DNA of 64,000 nucleotides, from positions 124,001 to 188,000 of the forward strand of contig NZ_JAFKDE010000005.1 in the NCBI RefSeq assembly GCF_017255295.1. The letters are read 5' to 3'. The notes under the pieces were generated by a model. It was not told the origin of the DNA. It saw only the letters and a program-made list of their open reading frames with translations, and ran no database searches. Below are positions 26,194 through 35,542 of the stretch, piece after piece. Source of the stretch: Nitratireductor aquimarinus (GTDB lineage Bacteria; Pseudomonadota; Alphaproteobacteria; Rhizobiales; Rhizobiaceae). Within the stretch, counting starts at the first letter, position 1; each line of letters opens with the position of its first letter. The position numbers and the translations under genes were made by a program.

Positions 26194-27618
26194 TCAGCCC
26201 TTCGGCCACTCGCGGATGTCGACGAAGTGACCGGCGATGGCGGCAGCGGCGGCCATGGACGGCGACACGAGATGCGTGCGGCCCTTGAAGCCCTGACGGC
26301 CCTCGAAGTTGCGGTTCGAGGTGGAAGCGCAGCGCTCGCCCGGCTTCAGGCGGTCGTCGTTCATGGCAAGGCACATGGAGCAGCCCGGCTCACGCCAGTC
26401 AAAGCCGGCAGCCTTGAAGATCTTGTCGAGACCTTCGGCCTCGGCCTGCGCCTTCACGAGGCCGGAGCCCGGCACGATCATGGCGTTGACGCTGTCCTTG
26501 ACCTTCTGGCCCTCGGCGACCTTCGCGGCTTCGCGCAGATCCTCGATGCGGCCATTGGTGCAGGAGCCGATGAAGACGCGGTCGACGGCGATGTCGGTGA
26601 TCTTCGTGCCCGGCGTCAGACCCATATACTCAAGCGCGCGCTTCTTGGAGATACGCTTGGTCTCCTCGGCGATGTCGTCCGGGTTCGGCACGACGCCGGT
26701 GACGGAGATGACATCCTCGGGCGAGGAACCCCAGGTGACGATGGGCGGCAGGTTGGCGGCATCGAGACGAACGATGCGGTCATACTCCGCGCCCTCATCG
26801 GTGCGCAGCGAATCCCAGTAGGCAAGCGCCTTCTCCCATGCATCGCCCTTCGGCGCGCGCGGGCGGTCCTTGATGTAGGCGTAGGTGGTCTCGTCCGGCG
26901 CGATGAGGCCGGCGCGTGCGCCGCCTTCGATCGACATGTTGCAGACGGTCATGCGGCCTTCCATGGAAAGCGCGCGGATTGCCTCACCGGCATATTCCAT
27001 GACGTGGCCGGTGCCGCCGGCGGTGCCGATCTCGCCGATGATGGCAAGGATGATGTCCTTGGCGGTGACGCCGGCAGGCAGCGCGCCATCGACCTGGATC
27101 AGCATGTTCTTGGCGCGACGCTGGATGAGCGTCTGCGTGGCCAGAACGTGCTCGACCTCGGAGGTGCCGATGCCGTGCGCCAGAGCGCCGAACGCGCCAT
27201 GGGTGGAGGTGTGGCTGTCGCCGCAAACGATGGTCATGCCCGGCAGAGTGAAGCCCTGCTCCGGCCCGACGATGTGGACGATGCCCTGACGCTCGTCATT
27301 GGCGTCGTAATATTCGATGCCGAAATCGGCGGCGTTCTTTGCCAGCGCATCAACCTGGATGCGGCTTTCCTCGTTCTTGATGCCGAACTTGCGGTCGGGC
27401 GAGGTGGGCACGTTGTGGTCGACGACGGCGAGCGTCTTTTCCGGATGGCGCACATCGCGGCTGGCCATGCGGAGGCCCTCGAAGGCCTGCGGGCTCGTCA
27501 CCTCGTGCACGAGGTGGCGGTCGATGTAGAGCAGGCAGGTGCCGTCGTCCTGCTGATCAACCAGGTGGTCGTCGAAAATCTTGTCGTAGAGCGTGCGTGC
27601 TTTGGTCATTTTGTTCAT
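26194..27618 (-). CDS. leuC: 3-isopropylmalate dehydratase large subunit
   Basis: LeuC with LeuD converts 2-isopropylmalate to 3-isopropylmalate in leucine synthesis. The 474-residue protein has aconitase-family signatures: [15 protein letters not shown], the [29 protein letters not shown] block, and the [4Fe-4S] cysteines in [14 protein letters not shown] and [14 protein letters not shown] 27618 or the in-frame ATG 27609 (nine bases after AGGG) may be used. leuD is not in this window. In related genomes leuC follows rplS, and here the two are separated by an ABC transporter pair. Confidence 0.97.
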   Translation of the reverse strand: MNKMTKARTLYDKIFDDHLVDQQDDGTCLLYIDRHLVHEVTSPQAFEGLRMASRDVRHPEKTLAVVDHNVPTSPDRKFGIKNEESRIQVDALAKNAADFGIEYYDANDERQGIVHIVGPEQGFTLPGMTIVCGDSHTSTHGAFGALAHGIGTSEVEHVLATQTLIQRRAKNMLIQVDGALPAGVTAKDIILAIIGEIGTAGGTGHVMEYAGEAIRALSMEGRMTVCNMSIEGGARAGLIAPDETTYAYIKDRPRAPKGDAWEKALAYWDSLRTDEGAEYDRIVRLDAANLPPIVTWGSSPEDVISVTGVVPNPDDIAEETKRISKKRALEYMGLTPGTKITDIAVDRVFIGSCTNGRIEDLREAAKVAEGQKVKDSVNAMIVPGSGLVKAQAEAEGLDKIFKAAGFDWREPGCSMCLAMNDDRLKPGERCASTSNRNFEGRQGFKGRTHLVSPSMAAAAAIAGHFVDIREWPKG

Positions 27619-28004
27619 CCCTAGCGGAGCGAAATGGAAGGCTGGCCGGCTAATCTCTTGTCTCGTTGCGTTCCCGCGACGCGTTGCGGACGGGAAGGCC
27701 GAGCCGGTTGGCGTGTCCGCCTAAGGCAGTCGGCTCAGAAGCGAGCCGGAAACCCGCGCAAAGAAGCGGCCCGGCAGGCGCTTGACGTCCTGCAGAACAA
27801 AGCCCTTGTAGGCCGGATTTCCAAAAAGTGCTTCCATGAGAGGGCTAATACCAGCCTTTCCCGGGCTCGGCAATCTATCCGTGCCGGGCGTCTTCGGCAG
27901 AAAGCAAATGCCTGCCGCAATGCGCGCATGACGGCAGGAATTGCGCTACCGGGGCATGGGCGCGACAGCCGGCCCCGGTTGCGGTGGTCTCCAGGGTCGT
28001 GACC
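27619..28004 (-). other. Gap upstream of leuC (386 bp) with a 38-codon ORF
   Basis: This leader region has no recognised gene or riboswitch. A short minus-strand frame (27721-27837) would encode 38 residues starting MEALFGNPAYKGFVLQDV and ending in TAG, without a convincing ribosome binding site and without a run of leucine codons. Several GC-rich inverted repeats are present but none forms a clear antiterminator pair. Confidence 0.4.
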
Positions 28005-28826
28005 CTAACGCTTTGCCTGGTTCTTGCGCAGGCGCTGTTCCAGCCCGCGCAGGGCCAGCGACAGGCCGATGGTCAGGATGAGATAGATATAGGCGACAAT
28101 CGAGTAGGTTTCGAAGAAGCGAAACGAACCCGACGCATAGATCTTGCCCATCTGGGTAATGTCGGCGACGCCGAGCACGGAGACCAGCGAGGAGTCCTTG
28201 ACCATCGCCACGAAATCATTGCCGAGCGGCGGCAGGATGGTGCGGATCGCCTGCGGAAGGACAATGAGGCGGAAGCGCTGGAAGCGCGACAGACCGAGCG
28301 CCTTGGCGGCTTCGATCTGGCCTTCGTCAACCGACTGGATGCCGGCGCGGAAAACCTCGGCGATGAAGGCCGAATAACCGATGGTGAGCGCGATGATGGC
28401 ACGCCACAGAAGCGAAATGTCGCGCACCCGTAACTCGCCGAGAACGCCCGCCTCCTGCAAGGGCGCGGTGACCGCATTCCAGCCGGTCACGATGATCGGA
28501 ACACCGGCAAAGGCGATCCAGAACAGGAGCACCAGAACGGGGACGCCGCGAATGATCTCCACGTAGAAACGGGCGATCTGGCGCAGCACCAGAGATCCGG
28601 ACAGGCTCATCAGCGCCATGCCAAGACCGACGGCCGTGGCCAGCGCAAAGCCCACCACCGTGACGAAAACGGTGATGCCGATGCCCTTGGAAACGATGGA
28701 GAAGACCTGCGCGTAGAGTTCGCTGGTGGCAATGAGGATTGCGACGCCGACGGCGATGACCCCGGCGGCAACAAGCCACCAGGGGAAATCGCGTTTGGCG
28801 GCGGGTCTGGAACCGGACACCGCCAT
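28005..28826 (-). CDS. Amino acid ABC transporter permease
   Basis: This 273-residue inner-membrane permease of the His/Glu/Gln/Arg (HisMQ) class has about six helices and the EAA loop EAAKALGLSRFQRFRLIVLPQAIRTILPPLGN that contacts the ATPase. The region DSSLVSVLGVADITQMG is typical of polar amino-acid permeases. The substrate-binding protein gene lies just upstream on the same strand; no ATPase gene is adjacent. Confidence 0.92.
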   Translation of the reverse strand: MAVSGSRPAAKRDFPWWLVAAGVIAVGVAILIATSELYAQVFSIVSKGIGITVFVTVVGFALATAVGLGMALMSLSGSLVLRQIARFYVEIIRGVPVLVLLFWIAFAGVPIIVTGWNAVTAPLQEAGVLGELRVRDISLLWRAIIALTIGYSAFIAEVFRAGIQSVDEGQIEAAKALGLSRFQRFRLIVLPQAIRTILPPLGNDFVAMVKDSSLVSVLGVADITQMGKIYASGSFRFFETYSIVAYIYLILTIGLSLALRGLEQRLRKNQAKR

Positions 28827-28888
28827 GGGCTCTAGAGTTTCCTCGACGGGCGGCCGGTCAGGCCGGCAGGACGCGGGGCAACCACGTC

Positions 28889-29695
28889 CTATTCACCCAT
28901 CTTGTATTCAAGGAACCATTTCTTGTTGAGGGCGTCGAGCGTGCCGTCGGCCTTCATGGCAGCGATCGCTGCGTTGACGGGTTCGACCAGATCGGAACCC
29001 TTGGCGAAGATAAAGCCGAAATCCTCGGAGCCGAGGGCCTCGTTGAAGAGCTGAAGAGCGCCATCGGAAGCATCGACATAGCCCTGGCCGCCGGTGCTGT
29101 CGGTCAGCACCATGTCGACATCGCCGGAGCGAAGCGCCTGAACGGACGCGCCGAAGGTCTCGAAAAGCTTGATGCGCGGATTGGCTTCGTTGCCGTCGAG
29201 CACTTCGTAGACGGCAGTGTAGAAGGGCGAGGTGCCGGGCTGCGCGCCCACCAGACCGTCTTCATAGGCCGCGAAGCTTTCAGCGTCGGAGAAATTGTCT
29301 TCGTCGCTGCGCACCAGCATGAACATTTCGGAGCGCAGATAGGGGGCGGAGAAATCCACCTTTTCCTTGCGGTCGTCACGAATGGTGATGCCGGTCATGC
29401 CGATGTCGTACTGACCGTCGGCGACCGACTGGATCATCGCGTCCCAGCTCGTGTTCTGGTAGGTGAGCGAGAAGTTGAGACGCTTGGCGATCTCGTTCAT
29501 CGCATCGTATTCCCAGCCGATCTGCTCGCCCGACTTGGGGTCGATGAACTGAAGCGGCGGGTAGGCATTTTCCGTGACCACCACGACTTCACGACCCTCA
29601 AGGTCGGGCAGCGTATCGGCAGCGACGGCAAAACCGGAAAACATGAAAGCGGCAGCCGCGAAGGACGCAGCCTGAAGGGACGTACGCAACGTCAT
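28889..29695 (-). CDS. Periplasmic amino acid-binding protein
   Basis: This 268-residue type II solute-binding protein has a signal peptide ([23 protein letters not shown]) and the family sequence [67 protein letters not shown] is the typical ligand-contact segment. ATG 29695 follows an AGGGAG site; an upstream frame to 29830 lacks similarity. It forms a two-gene unit with the permease 62 bp downstream. Specificity (for example glutamine or basic amino acids) is not decidable by eye. Confidence 0.92.
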   Translation of the reverse strand: MTLRTSLQAASFAAAAFMFSGFAVAADTLPDLEGREVVVVTENAYPPLQFIDPKSGEQIGWEYDAMNEIAKRLNFSLTYQNTSWDAMIQSVADGQYDIGMTGITIRDDRKEKVDFSAPYLRSEMFMLVRSDEDNFSDAESFAAYEDGLVGAQPGTSPFYTAVYEVLDGNEANPRIKLFETFGASVQALRSGDVDMVLTDSTGGQGYVDASDGALQLFNEALGSEDFGFIFAKGSDLVEPVNAAIAAMKADGTLDALNKKWFLEYKMGE

Positions 29696-29812
29696 GGACC
29701 AATCTCCCTGTGGCGGACCGATGCTCGGCCGGGTGATGGTCTTTTCCTTAAAGCAGAGTGTTTCCCAGTAAAAGAGCCAGAATGGCGGCAAGCGCCGTAA
29801 AGGAAACCAATC

Positions 29813-29843
29813 AAAACAAAAAAGGCGCACCGAAGTGCGCCTT
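29813..29843 (-). terminator. Rho-independent terminator of the rimM-trmD-rplS operon
   Basis: A perfect 10-bp stem AAAGGCGCAC / GTGCGCCTTT with a 4-nt loop is followed on the minus strand by TTTGTTTTGA. It lies 26 bp after the rplS stop. Confidence 0.9.
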
Positions 29844-29868
29844 TCTTAAAAACCCAATGCCGGAGAGA

Positions 29869-30393
29869 CTACTCGGCGTTGTTCTCTGCAGCAGCAGCTT
29901 CCTGCGCCTTGGCGGCTTCTTCAGCTGCCTTCTCGGCGGCCAGAGCCTCGGCGGCAGCGCGCTTCTCAGCTTCGATGCGCGCCTTTTCTTCGGCAGCAGC
30001 CTGACGCACGGAGTCGTTGAGACGACGGGCGCGGACGCTGGTGTTCTCGGTGATGCGTGCGGACTTACCGCGACGGTCGCGCAGGTAGTAGAGCTTCGCG
30101 CGGCGAACCTTACCGCGGCGGACCACCTCTACGCCCTCGACGAGCGGGGAGTAGATCGGGAACACGCGCTCGACGCCTTCGCCGTAGGAAATCTTGCGAA
30201 CGGTGAAGTTCTCGTGGATGCCGGCGCCGGAGCGGGCAATGCAGACACCTTCATAGGCCTGCACGCGGGTGCGGGTGCCTTCGGTGATGCGAACCAGAAC
30301 GCGAACCGTGTCGCCGGGCTGGAATTCGGGAATCTTGCGCTGAGCTTCGATTTTCTCGGCCTGCTCGGCCTCAAGCTGACGGATAATGTCCAT
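29869..30393 (-). CDS. rplS: 50S ribosomal protein L19 with long C-terminal extension
   Basis: L19 sits at the 30S-50S interface. The core is unmistakable: [51 protein letters not shown] and [21 protein letters not shown]. The protein is 174 residues against about 115-120 for most bacteria; the extra C-terminal 55 residues are almost only Ala and Glu with some Lys ([20 protein letters not shown]), probably a single helix. ATG 30393 starts the conserved [11 protein letters not shown]; a longer frame to 30435 is unlikely. Confidence 0.96.
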   Translation of the reverse strand: MDIIRQLEAEQAEKIEAQRKIPEFQPGDTVRVLVRITEGTRTRVQAYEGVCIARSGAGIHENFTVRKISYGEGVERVFPIYSPLVEGVEVVRRGKVRRAKLYYLRDRRGKSARITENTSVRARRLNDSVRQAAAEEKARIEAEKRAAAEALAAEKAAEEAAKAQEAAAAENNAE

Positions 30394-30605
30394 CTCACTG
30401 TCCTCTTGTTCTTCTCGAACCGTCAGAGCGCTCATCCCAATGGCAGTTGTGCACCGCCTGAAGAGTGCCCTCCCAAAGGAGGAACAGGAGCGAATTCACG
30501 TGTTCTTTGGTTAGATCCAAACCGGCCGGAGCCGTTACGTTGGGTGCGCATACACGACATTGCGGGGAGAATCAATATGGAACGACGGCTGCCGCGCCCG
30601 AAATC

Positions 30606-30959
30606 TCAGTCCGAACCGATCCGCCCCAGATGCGTATCACGAAACCCGCTCTCATGTTTCAGCCCGTAGCCAAGCGCGCGGTCTGCGCCGATATGGGCGG
30701 CGAGAATGAGCGCCAGATGCGTGGCGAGCGGCGCGTCCAGCACCAGTCCGACGAGATAGACGAAAACCGGAGCAGGCCAGGCATGGACGAGATTGTAGCA
30801 CCATGCGCCGACGCGCGGGCCTGCGAGATAGCCCAGCATGGCGAGATCCGGCGCAAACAGAAGCATGGCGAACAGCCACCAGTTGCCGCCGGAAAGCTGA
30901 TAGAGAATAAGGGCGAGAACCGCCAGAGATGCGCCCTCGAGCCGCAGAAGGCGTTTCAC
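30606..30959 (-). CDS. DUF4260 membrane protein
   Basis: This 117-residue protein has about four membrane helices ([65 protein letters not shown]) and ends [20 protein letters not shown], the pattern of DUF4260. Function unknown. It starts with GTG overlapping the TGA of trmD (GTGA), so it is translationally coupled to trmD even though it has no known role in ribosome or tRNA biology. Confidence 0.85.
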   Translation of the reverse strand: MKRLLRLEGASLAVLALILYQLSGGNWWLFAMLLFAPDLAMLGYLAGPRVGAWCYNLVHAWPAPVFVYLVGLVLDAPLATHLALILAAHIGADRALGYGLKHESGFRDTHLGRIGSD

Positions 30960-31657
30960 TTTCCGCCGTCCTTATAAGCCGCCCAGAGATCGGGACGGCG
31001 CTCGCGCGTCAGCCTTTCGGCCTCTTCGCGCCGCCAGGCGGCGATTTTCGCATGATTGCCCGACAACAGGATCTCCGGGATCGGACGATCCTCGAAGAGC
31101 TGCGGGCGCGTGTATTGCGGGTGCTCCAGAAGACCACCCTCGAAGCTCTCTTCTTCGCCGGACGCATCATTGCCCATGACGCCGGGCAGAAGCCGGATCA
31201 CTGCATCGAGCAGAACCAGCGCTGCCGGCTCGCCGCCGGAGAGCACGTAATCGCCGATGGAAACCTCTTCGAGACCGCGCGCCTCGATCAGACGCTGGTC
31301 AACGCCCTCGAAACGGCCGCACAGAATGACCGCGCCCGGACCGGCCGCCAGCTCACGCACGCGCTGCTGGTCGAGCGGGCGGCCACGCGGGCTCATCAAA
31401 AGGCGGGGACGCGGATCATCGGCCGGCGCGGCGTCATCGATGGCGCGCGCCAAGACGTCGGCGCGCATGACCATGCCTGCGCCGCCGCCAGCCGGCGTGT
31501 CATCGACATTGCGGTGCTTGCTCGTGGCGTAATCGCGGATCTGGACCGTTTCCAGAGACCAGCGACCGGCCTCGCGCGCCTTTCCGGCAAGCGAGAGGTC
31601 AAGCGAACCGGGAAACATTTCGGGATAGAGAGTGAGGATCGTTGCGCGAAAACTCAC
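30956..31657 (-). CDS. trmD: tRNA (guanine37-N1)-methyltransferase
   Basis: TrmD methylates G37 next to the anticodon and prevents frameshifting. This 233-residue SPOUT enzyme has the N-terminal [15 protein letters not shown], the [16 protein letters not shown] loop, the Gly-rich [13 protein letters not shown] segment and the trefoil knot [29 protein letters not shown]. It starts with GTG overlapping the rimM stop as GTGA. Length is normal. Confidence 0.97.
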   Translation of the reverse strand: MSFRATILTLYPEMFPGSLDLSLAGKAREAGRWSLETVQIRDYATSKHRNVDDTPAGGGAGMVMRADVLARAIDDAAPADDPRPRLLMSPRGRPLDQQRVRELAAGPGAVILCGRFEGVDQRLIEARGLEEVSIGDYVLSGGEPAALVLLDAVIRLLPGVMGNDASGEEESFEGGLLEHPQYTRPQLFEDRPIPEILLSGNHAKIAAWRREEAERLTRERRPDLWAAYKDGGK

Positions 31658-32271
31658 GGCGCATCCCCATCGCCCGGCATGTCTGGATTGTCTGGCCCGC
31701 CCGCATCGTCAAGACCATCGGCATCGTCCAGATCGTCGGCATCCTCATCATCGACAAGGCCGGCAGCGACGCGGTCAATCTCAACGAGTCCCTCGGAGAC
31801 GCGCACCTGAGGCACGGCAGCCTGCGTGAAGGGAACCATTGCCATTCCGCCCACGGCCAGCGCGACTTCCATGATGTCGCCGCCGCCGAAATCATGCAGC
31901 GCCTGAACCCTGCCAACGCGCTCGCCCTCGCCGTCGATGACGGAAAGGCCGATCAGGTCGGCATGATAAAACTCGTCTTCCTCAAGATCGGCGGGCAGTG
32001 CGGCCCGCTCGACAAAGAGAGCCGTGCCGTTCAACGCCTCGGCGGCGGTGCGGTCATCCACCTCGGCGAAGCGGGCCACCACCACATTCTTGGCCGGGCG
32101 CACATTCAGAACGGTCAGGGTGCGGCCATCCCCGGTGGAGAGCGGGCCGTAATCGCCAATGGCCAGGGGATCGCCGGTGAATGTCTTCACCCGCACTTCG
32201 CCGCGCAGGCCCTGCGGGGCGCCGATGACGGCGAGCTGGACGCGGGTATCGTTCTTGCTTGGTTTCTTCAT
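31654..32271 (-). CDS. rimM: Ribosome maturation factor RimM with acidic tail
   Basis: RimM helps assemble the 30S head by binding S19. The 205-residue protein has the N-terminal beta-barrel ([25 protein letters not shown]) and the C-terminal PRC domain ([38 protein letters not shown]). The last 35 residues form an Asp/Gly-rich tail ([18 protein letters not shown]) absent from typical RimM. It is followed by trmD with a four-base overlap. The usual upstream rpsP is missing; zapA stands there instead. Confidence 0.95.
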   Translation of the reverse strand: MKKPSKNDTRVQLAVIGAPQGLRGEVRVKTFTGDPLAIGDYGPLSTGDGRTLTVLNVRPAKNVVVARFAEVDDRTAAEALNGTALFVERAALPADLEEDEFYHADLIGLSVIDGEGERVGRVQALHDFGGGDIMEVALAVGGMAMVPFTQAAVPQVRVSEGLVEIDRVAAGLVDDEDADDLDDADGLDDAGGPDNPDMPGDGDAP

Positions 32272-32322
32272 GTGCCTGACTTGCCATTGCCCAAATCGGG
32301 GAAAACAGGCTTATGCGTCGTT

Positions 32323-32685
32323 TTACGGCTTGCCGGCAAGCTTGTCGGCGAGAGTTTCCATGCGTGTGGCAAGATCGCCCAGCATGCCGGTGACAGCGGA
32401 ATCGTTCCGGTCAGCCTGGCTGACCGCCTCGTCGCGCGTCTTGCGGAGCGTGTTGATCTCGCCCTCCATGCCGCGCGTCTTCTTCTGCAGTTCCACCAGC
32501 TCGTCCATGACCATGATGCCGGCCATGACCGCAAGACGGTGGTCGCCGATCTCACCGAACGCGTCTTTCAGATGCGTGATGTAGCGGTCGAAACGCTGCG
32601 CGAGATTGACGAGATGATCTTCCTGCCCCTCATCGCAGGCCATGCGATAGGACTTGCCGTCAATGGTGACCGTAACCTGTGCCAT
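32323..32685 (-). CDS. zapA: Cell division protein ZapA
   Basis: ZapA binds and bundles FtsZ filaments at midcell. The 120-residue protein has the N-terminal MAQVTVTIDGKSYRMACDEGQEDHLVNLAQRFDRYI globular part and a long coiled coil with MDELVELQKKTRGMEGEINTLRK. It lies nine bases after the DUF4164 gene, a conserved rhizobial pair. In relatives a 6S RNA gene and fthC follow zapA; here only 51 bp separate it from rimM and I see no 6S RNA. Confidence 0.93.
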   Translation of the reverse strand: MAQVTVTIDGKSYRMACDEGQEDHLVNLAQRFDRYITHLKDAFGEIGDHRLAVMAGIMVMDELVELQKKTRGMEGEINTLRKTRDEAVSQADRNDSAVTGMLGDLATRMETLADKLAGKP

Positions 32686-32694
32686 CGCTTCGCC

Positions 32695-32967
32695 CTACCG
32701 ATCCAGCACGGCACGGATCGTTTCCATGGCCGTGACCAAACGCCGCGAAACCTCGCGGTTCACCTCTTCGAGCCGCTGGGCCCGCGCTTCGGACTTGTCT
32801 ATTTCCTGGGCCAGTCGCGCGCGATCGGCATTCATGCGCTGCACTTCGGCATCGGAATCGACAAATTCCCGATCCCGCTCCAGCCGGGCGTCAACCGCAT
32901 CCTCAAGCGAGGACATGGCCTTGTCCAGCCGACCGATCACCTCCTTGAGCGTGTTGTCACCACTCAT
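32695..32967 (-). CDS. DUF4164 coiled-coil protein
   Basis: This 90-residue protein is predicted to be nearly all coiled coil (TLKEVIGRLDKAMSSLEDAV, RARLAQEIDKSEARAQRLEEVNREVSRRL) and matches DUF4164 in size and placement, directly before zapA. The linkage suggests a role with ZapA at the division site, but this is inference. ATG 32967 begins the conserved part; the longer frame to 33081 has no similarity. Confidence 0.85.
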   Translation of the reverse strand: MSGDNTLKEVIGRLDKAMSSLEDAVDARLERDREFVDSDAEVQRMNADRARLAQEIDKSEARAQRLEEVNREVSRRLVTAMETIRAVLDR

Positions 32968-33411
32968 GGCCGCCAACCCCAGTCCTGCATTTCCGGAAGG
33001 CGCCCGCCGCATATGCGACGCCGGCACGGATTGTCCGAAAATGTTTTGACACAGGCAATCTTGCTTACTCTCTCTCGCCAAACTGCGCGATGCGCCCGCC
33101 TCCCCCGCGCAAACGCCACTGGCTGTCTGCCGGGACGGTGAACGCGAATCGCTGGCGTTACTATACAGTTACGCCCAAAAGATTAGGCGCCGGGTGAAGC
33201 CCCCGTCAACAAAACACGTCGGCTAATCCCCCAAATTGGTGTAACAAGGTTGATACATAACGCTCCTCCCCCAGCGGCAGACAATCTGGTGAAAACGGCC
33301 CCTTTGTTGACTTCAAGGCCGCAAATGCTATGTGTCGCCTGCTTTTTCCAAGGGGTCAGCGCTGCCCAGGCAGCGCCCCGATAACTGCCTTATGCGGACC
33401 AGCGAGCAATC
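32968..33411. other. 444-bp divergent intergenic region between DUF4164-zapA and tkt
   Basis: It contains the tkt promoter and a 5'-UTR stem (separate entries), and an imperfect inverted repeat GGCGT-N11-ACGCC near 33156-33176 beside DUF4164. The segment 33180-33300 holds poly-C stretches and no recognisable gene or RNA. The frames seen here have no coding support. Confidence 0.5.
33307..33379 (+). promoter_or_regulatory. Sigma70-type promoter and 5'-UTR hairpin of tkt
   Basis: TTGAC (33307-33311) and CTATGT (33328-33333) with 16 bp between match the alphaproteobacterial housekeeping consensus. About 20 bases later GCGCTGCC / GGCAGCGC (33359-33376) with outer GGGG / CCC forms a strong stem in the leader, 33 bp before the tkt start. 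Without a T-run it is not a terminator; it may stabilise the mRNA. Confidence 0.55.
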
Positions 33412-35406
33412 ATGATCTCACGCGACAAACACGACCGGATGGCCAATGCGATCCGCTTCCTTTCCATGGATGCGGTAGAGAAAGCCAAATCGGGCCATCC
33501 CGGACTGCCCATGGGCGCAGCCGATATCGCCACTGTGCTTTTCACCCGCTTCATGAAGCATGACCCGAAAAACCCGAACTGGGCCGACCGCGACCGGTTC
33601 GTTCTTTCGGCCGGTCATGGATCGATGCTGCTCTATTCGCTGCTCTACCTGCTGGGCTACGAAGACATCACGATCGATGAGATCAAGAATTTCCGCCAGC
33701 TCGGCTCGCGCACGGCCGGCCACCCGGAATTCGGCCACGCAGCCGGCATCGAGACGACGACCGGCCCGCTCGGCCAGGGTTTTGCAAACTCCGTCGGCAT
33801 GGCGATTGCCGAGCGCGTTCTGAACGCCCGCTTCGGCAATGATCTGGTCGACCACTACACCTATGCGCTGGCCGGCGACGGCTGCCTGATGGAAGGCATC
33901 AGCCAGGAAGCGCTGACGCTGGCGGGCCACCTGAAGCTCAACAAGCTGATCGTGCTGTTCGACGACAACAACATCTCCATCGATGGCGAGATCTCGCTGA
34001 CCGATTCCACCGACCAGTGCGCCCGTTTCGAGGCCTCCGGCTGGAACACGATCCGCTGCGACGGCCATGACCCGGAAGCGATTGCTGCCTCGATCGAAGC
34101 CGCAAAGGCTTCCGACAAGCCGACCCTGATCGCCTGCCGCACGACCATCGGTTTCGGCGCTCCGACCAAATCGGGCACCGCGAAGGTTCACGGCGCGCCG
34201 CTGGGTGCGGAAGAGATCGCCGGCGCGCGCAAGGCGCTTGGCTGGGACGCAGAGCCCTTCACGATCCCCTCCGACATTCTCGACGACTGGCGTCTGGCCG
34301 GCCTGCATTCGGCAAAGGACCGCAAGGCCTGGGAAGACCGCCTTGCTGCAGCCGACGCCGAGACGCGCGGCGAGTTCGAGCGCCGCATGCGTGGCGACCT
34401 GCCGGAGAACTTTGACGCGGCCATGGTCGAGTACAAGGAGAAGCTTGCAGCCGAGCCGCCGAAAGTGGCAAGCCGCAAGGCCTCCGAAATGGCGCTTGAA
34501 GCAATCAACGCCGTGCTGCCGGAAACCATTGGCGGCTCCGCCGACCTGACCGGCTCCAACAACACCAAGACGAGCCAGACCGGCCCGATCAGCGCCGAGG
34601 ACTTCTCCGGCCGCTACGTGCATTACGGCATCCGCGAGCATGCGATGGCTGCGGCCATGAACGGCATGACGCTGCATGGCGGCATCATTCCCTATGGCGG
34701 CACGTTCATGACGTTCTCGGACTATGCCCGTCCGGCCATGCGTCTGGCCTCGCTGATGCAGATCCGCTCCATCTTCGTGATGACGCATGATTCCATCGGC
34801 CTTGGCGAAGACGGCCCGACCCACCAACCGGTGGAGCATCTGGCCGCGCTGCGCGCGATCCCGAACCATTTCGTGTTCCGTCCGGCCGATGCGGTGGAGA
34901 CCGCCGAGTGCTGGCAGGTGGCCGTTGAAAGCCGCAAGACGCCTTCGACGCTCGCCCTGTCGCGCCAGAACCTGACGCCCGTGCGCACCAGCCACGAAGC
35001 AGACAATCTGAGCGCCCGCGGCGCATACGAGCTGGCCGGTTCGGAAGACGACGCCAAGGTGACGCTGTTCGCCACCGGCTCGGAAGTGGAAATCGCCATG
35101 GACGCCAAGGCGCTTCTGGATGCCGCCGGCCTCCCGGCCCGCGTCGTCTCGGTGCCGTGCTTCGAGCTGTTCGAGCAGCAGAGCGAAGACTACCGCAAGG
35201 CCGTGACCGGCAATGCGCCGGTGAAGATCGCCATCGAGGCCGGCATTCGCCAGGGCTGGGATGCGATCATCGGTTCCGACGGCGTGTTCATCGGCATGAC
35301 CGGCTTTGGGGCAAGCGCGCCCGCACCGGAGCTATACAAGCACTTCGGCATCACCGCCGAGGCCGCTGCCAGCGCCGCGCAGAAGCGGCTCGCAGAGCTC
35401 GATTGA
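33412..35406 (+). CDS. tkt: Transketolase
   Basis: This 664-residue thiamine diphosphate enzyme moves two-carbon units in the pentose phosphate (or Calvin) pathway. Motifs are [19 protein letters not shown], the TPP-binding [13 protein letters not shown] ... DDNN near residues 155-187, the pyrimidine-domain [22 protein letters not shown], and a C-terminal domain with [13 protein letters not shown]. It heads the glycolytic block tkt-gap-(antiporter)-pgk-fba, the usual rhizobial order. Confidence 0.97.
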   Translation: MISRDKHDRMANAIRFLSMDAVEKAKSGHPGLPMGAADIATVLFTRFMKHDPKNPNWADRDRFVLSAGHGSMLLYSLLYLLGYEDITIDEIKNFRQLGSRTAGHPEFGHAAGIETTTGPLGQGFANSVGMAIAERVLNARFGNDLVDHYTYALAGDGCLMEGISQEALTLAGHLKLNKLIVLFDDNNISIDGEISLTDSTDQCARFEASGWNTIRCDGHDPEAIAASIEAAKASDKPTLIACRTTIGFGAPTKSGTAKVHGAPLGAEEIAGARKALGWDAEPFTIPSDILDDWRLAGLHSAKDRKAWEDRLAAADAETRGEFERRMRGDLPENFDAAMVEYKEKLAAEPPKVASRKASEMALEAINAVLPETIGGSADLTGSNNTKTSQTGPISAEDFSGRYVHYGIREHAMAAAMNGMTLHGGIIPYGGTFMTFSDYARPAMRLASLMQIRSIFVMTHDSIGLGEDGPTHQPVEHLAALRAIPNHFVFRPADAVETAECWQVAVESRKTPSTLALSRQNLTPVRTSHEADNLSARGAYELAGSEDDAKVTLFATGSEVEIAMDAKALLDAAGLPARVVSVPCFELFEQQSEDYRKAVTGNAPVKIAIEAGIRQGWDAIIGSDGVFIGMTGFGASAPAPELYKHFGITAEAAASAAQKRLAELD

Positions 35407-35542
35407 GGCCGATAGCGGCCTTATCAGGGTTCGGGGCGGGCGAATGCCTGCCCCGCCATCTGGATTCTTGCCTCTTGCGCCGCTATGAAGCGGCGTCTCT
35501 TTCCGTGCCAGCGCACGGCCACCCACCTGCCGGAGGAAGTTC

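Noticed and set aside
27634-28002. Plus-strand 122-codon frame upstream of leuC
   Set aside because: No ribosome binding site, Arg-rich composition and antisense location to the leuC leader argue against a gene.
32272-33411. 6S RNA near zapA
   Set aside because: In relatives 6S RNA follows zapA, but only 51 bp separate zapA and rimM, and the upstream gap shows no long 6S-type hairpin with a central bubble.
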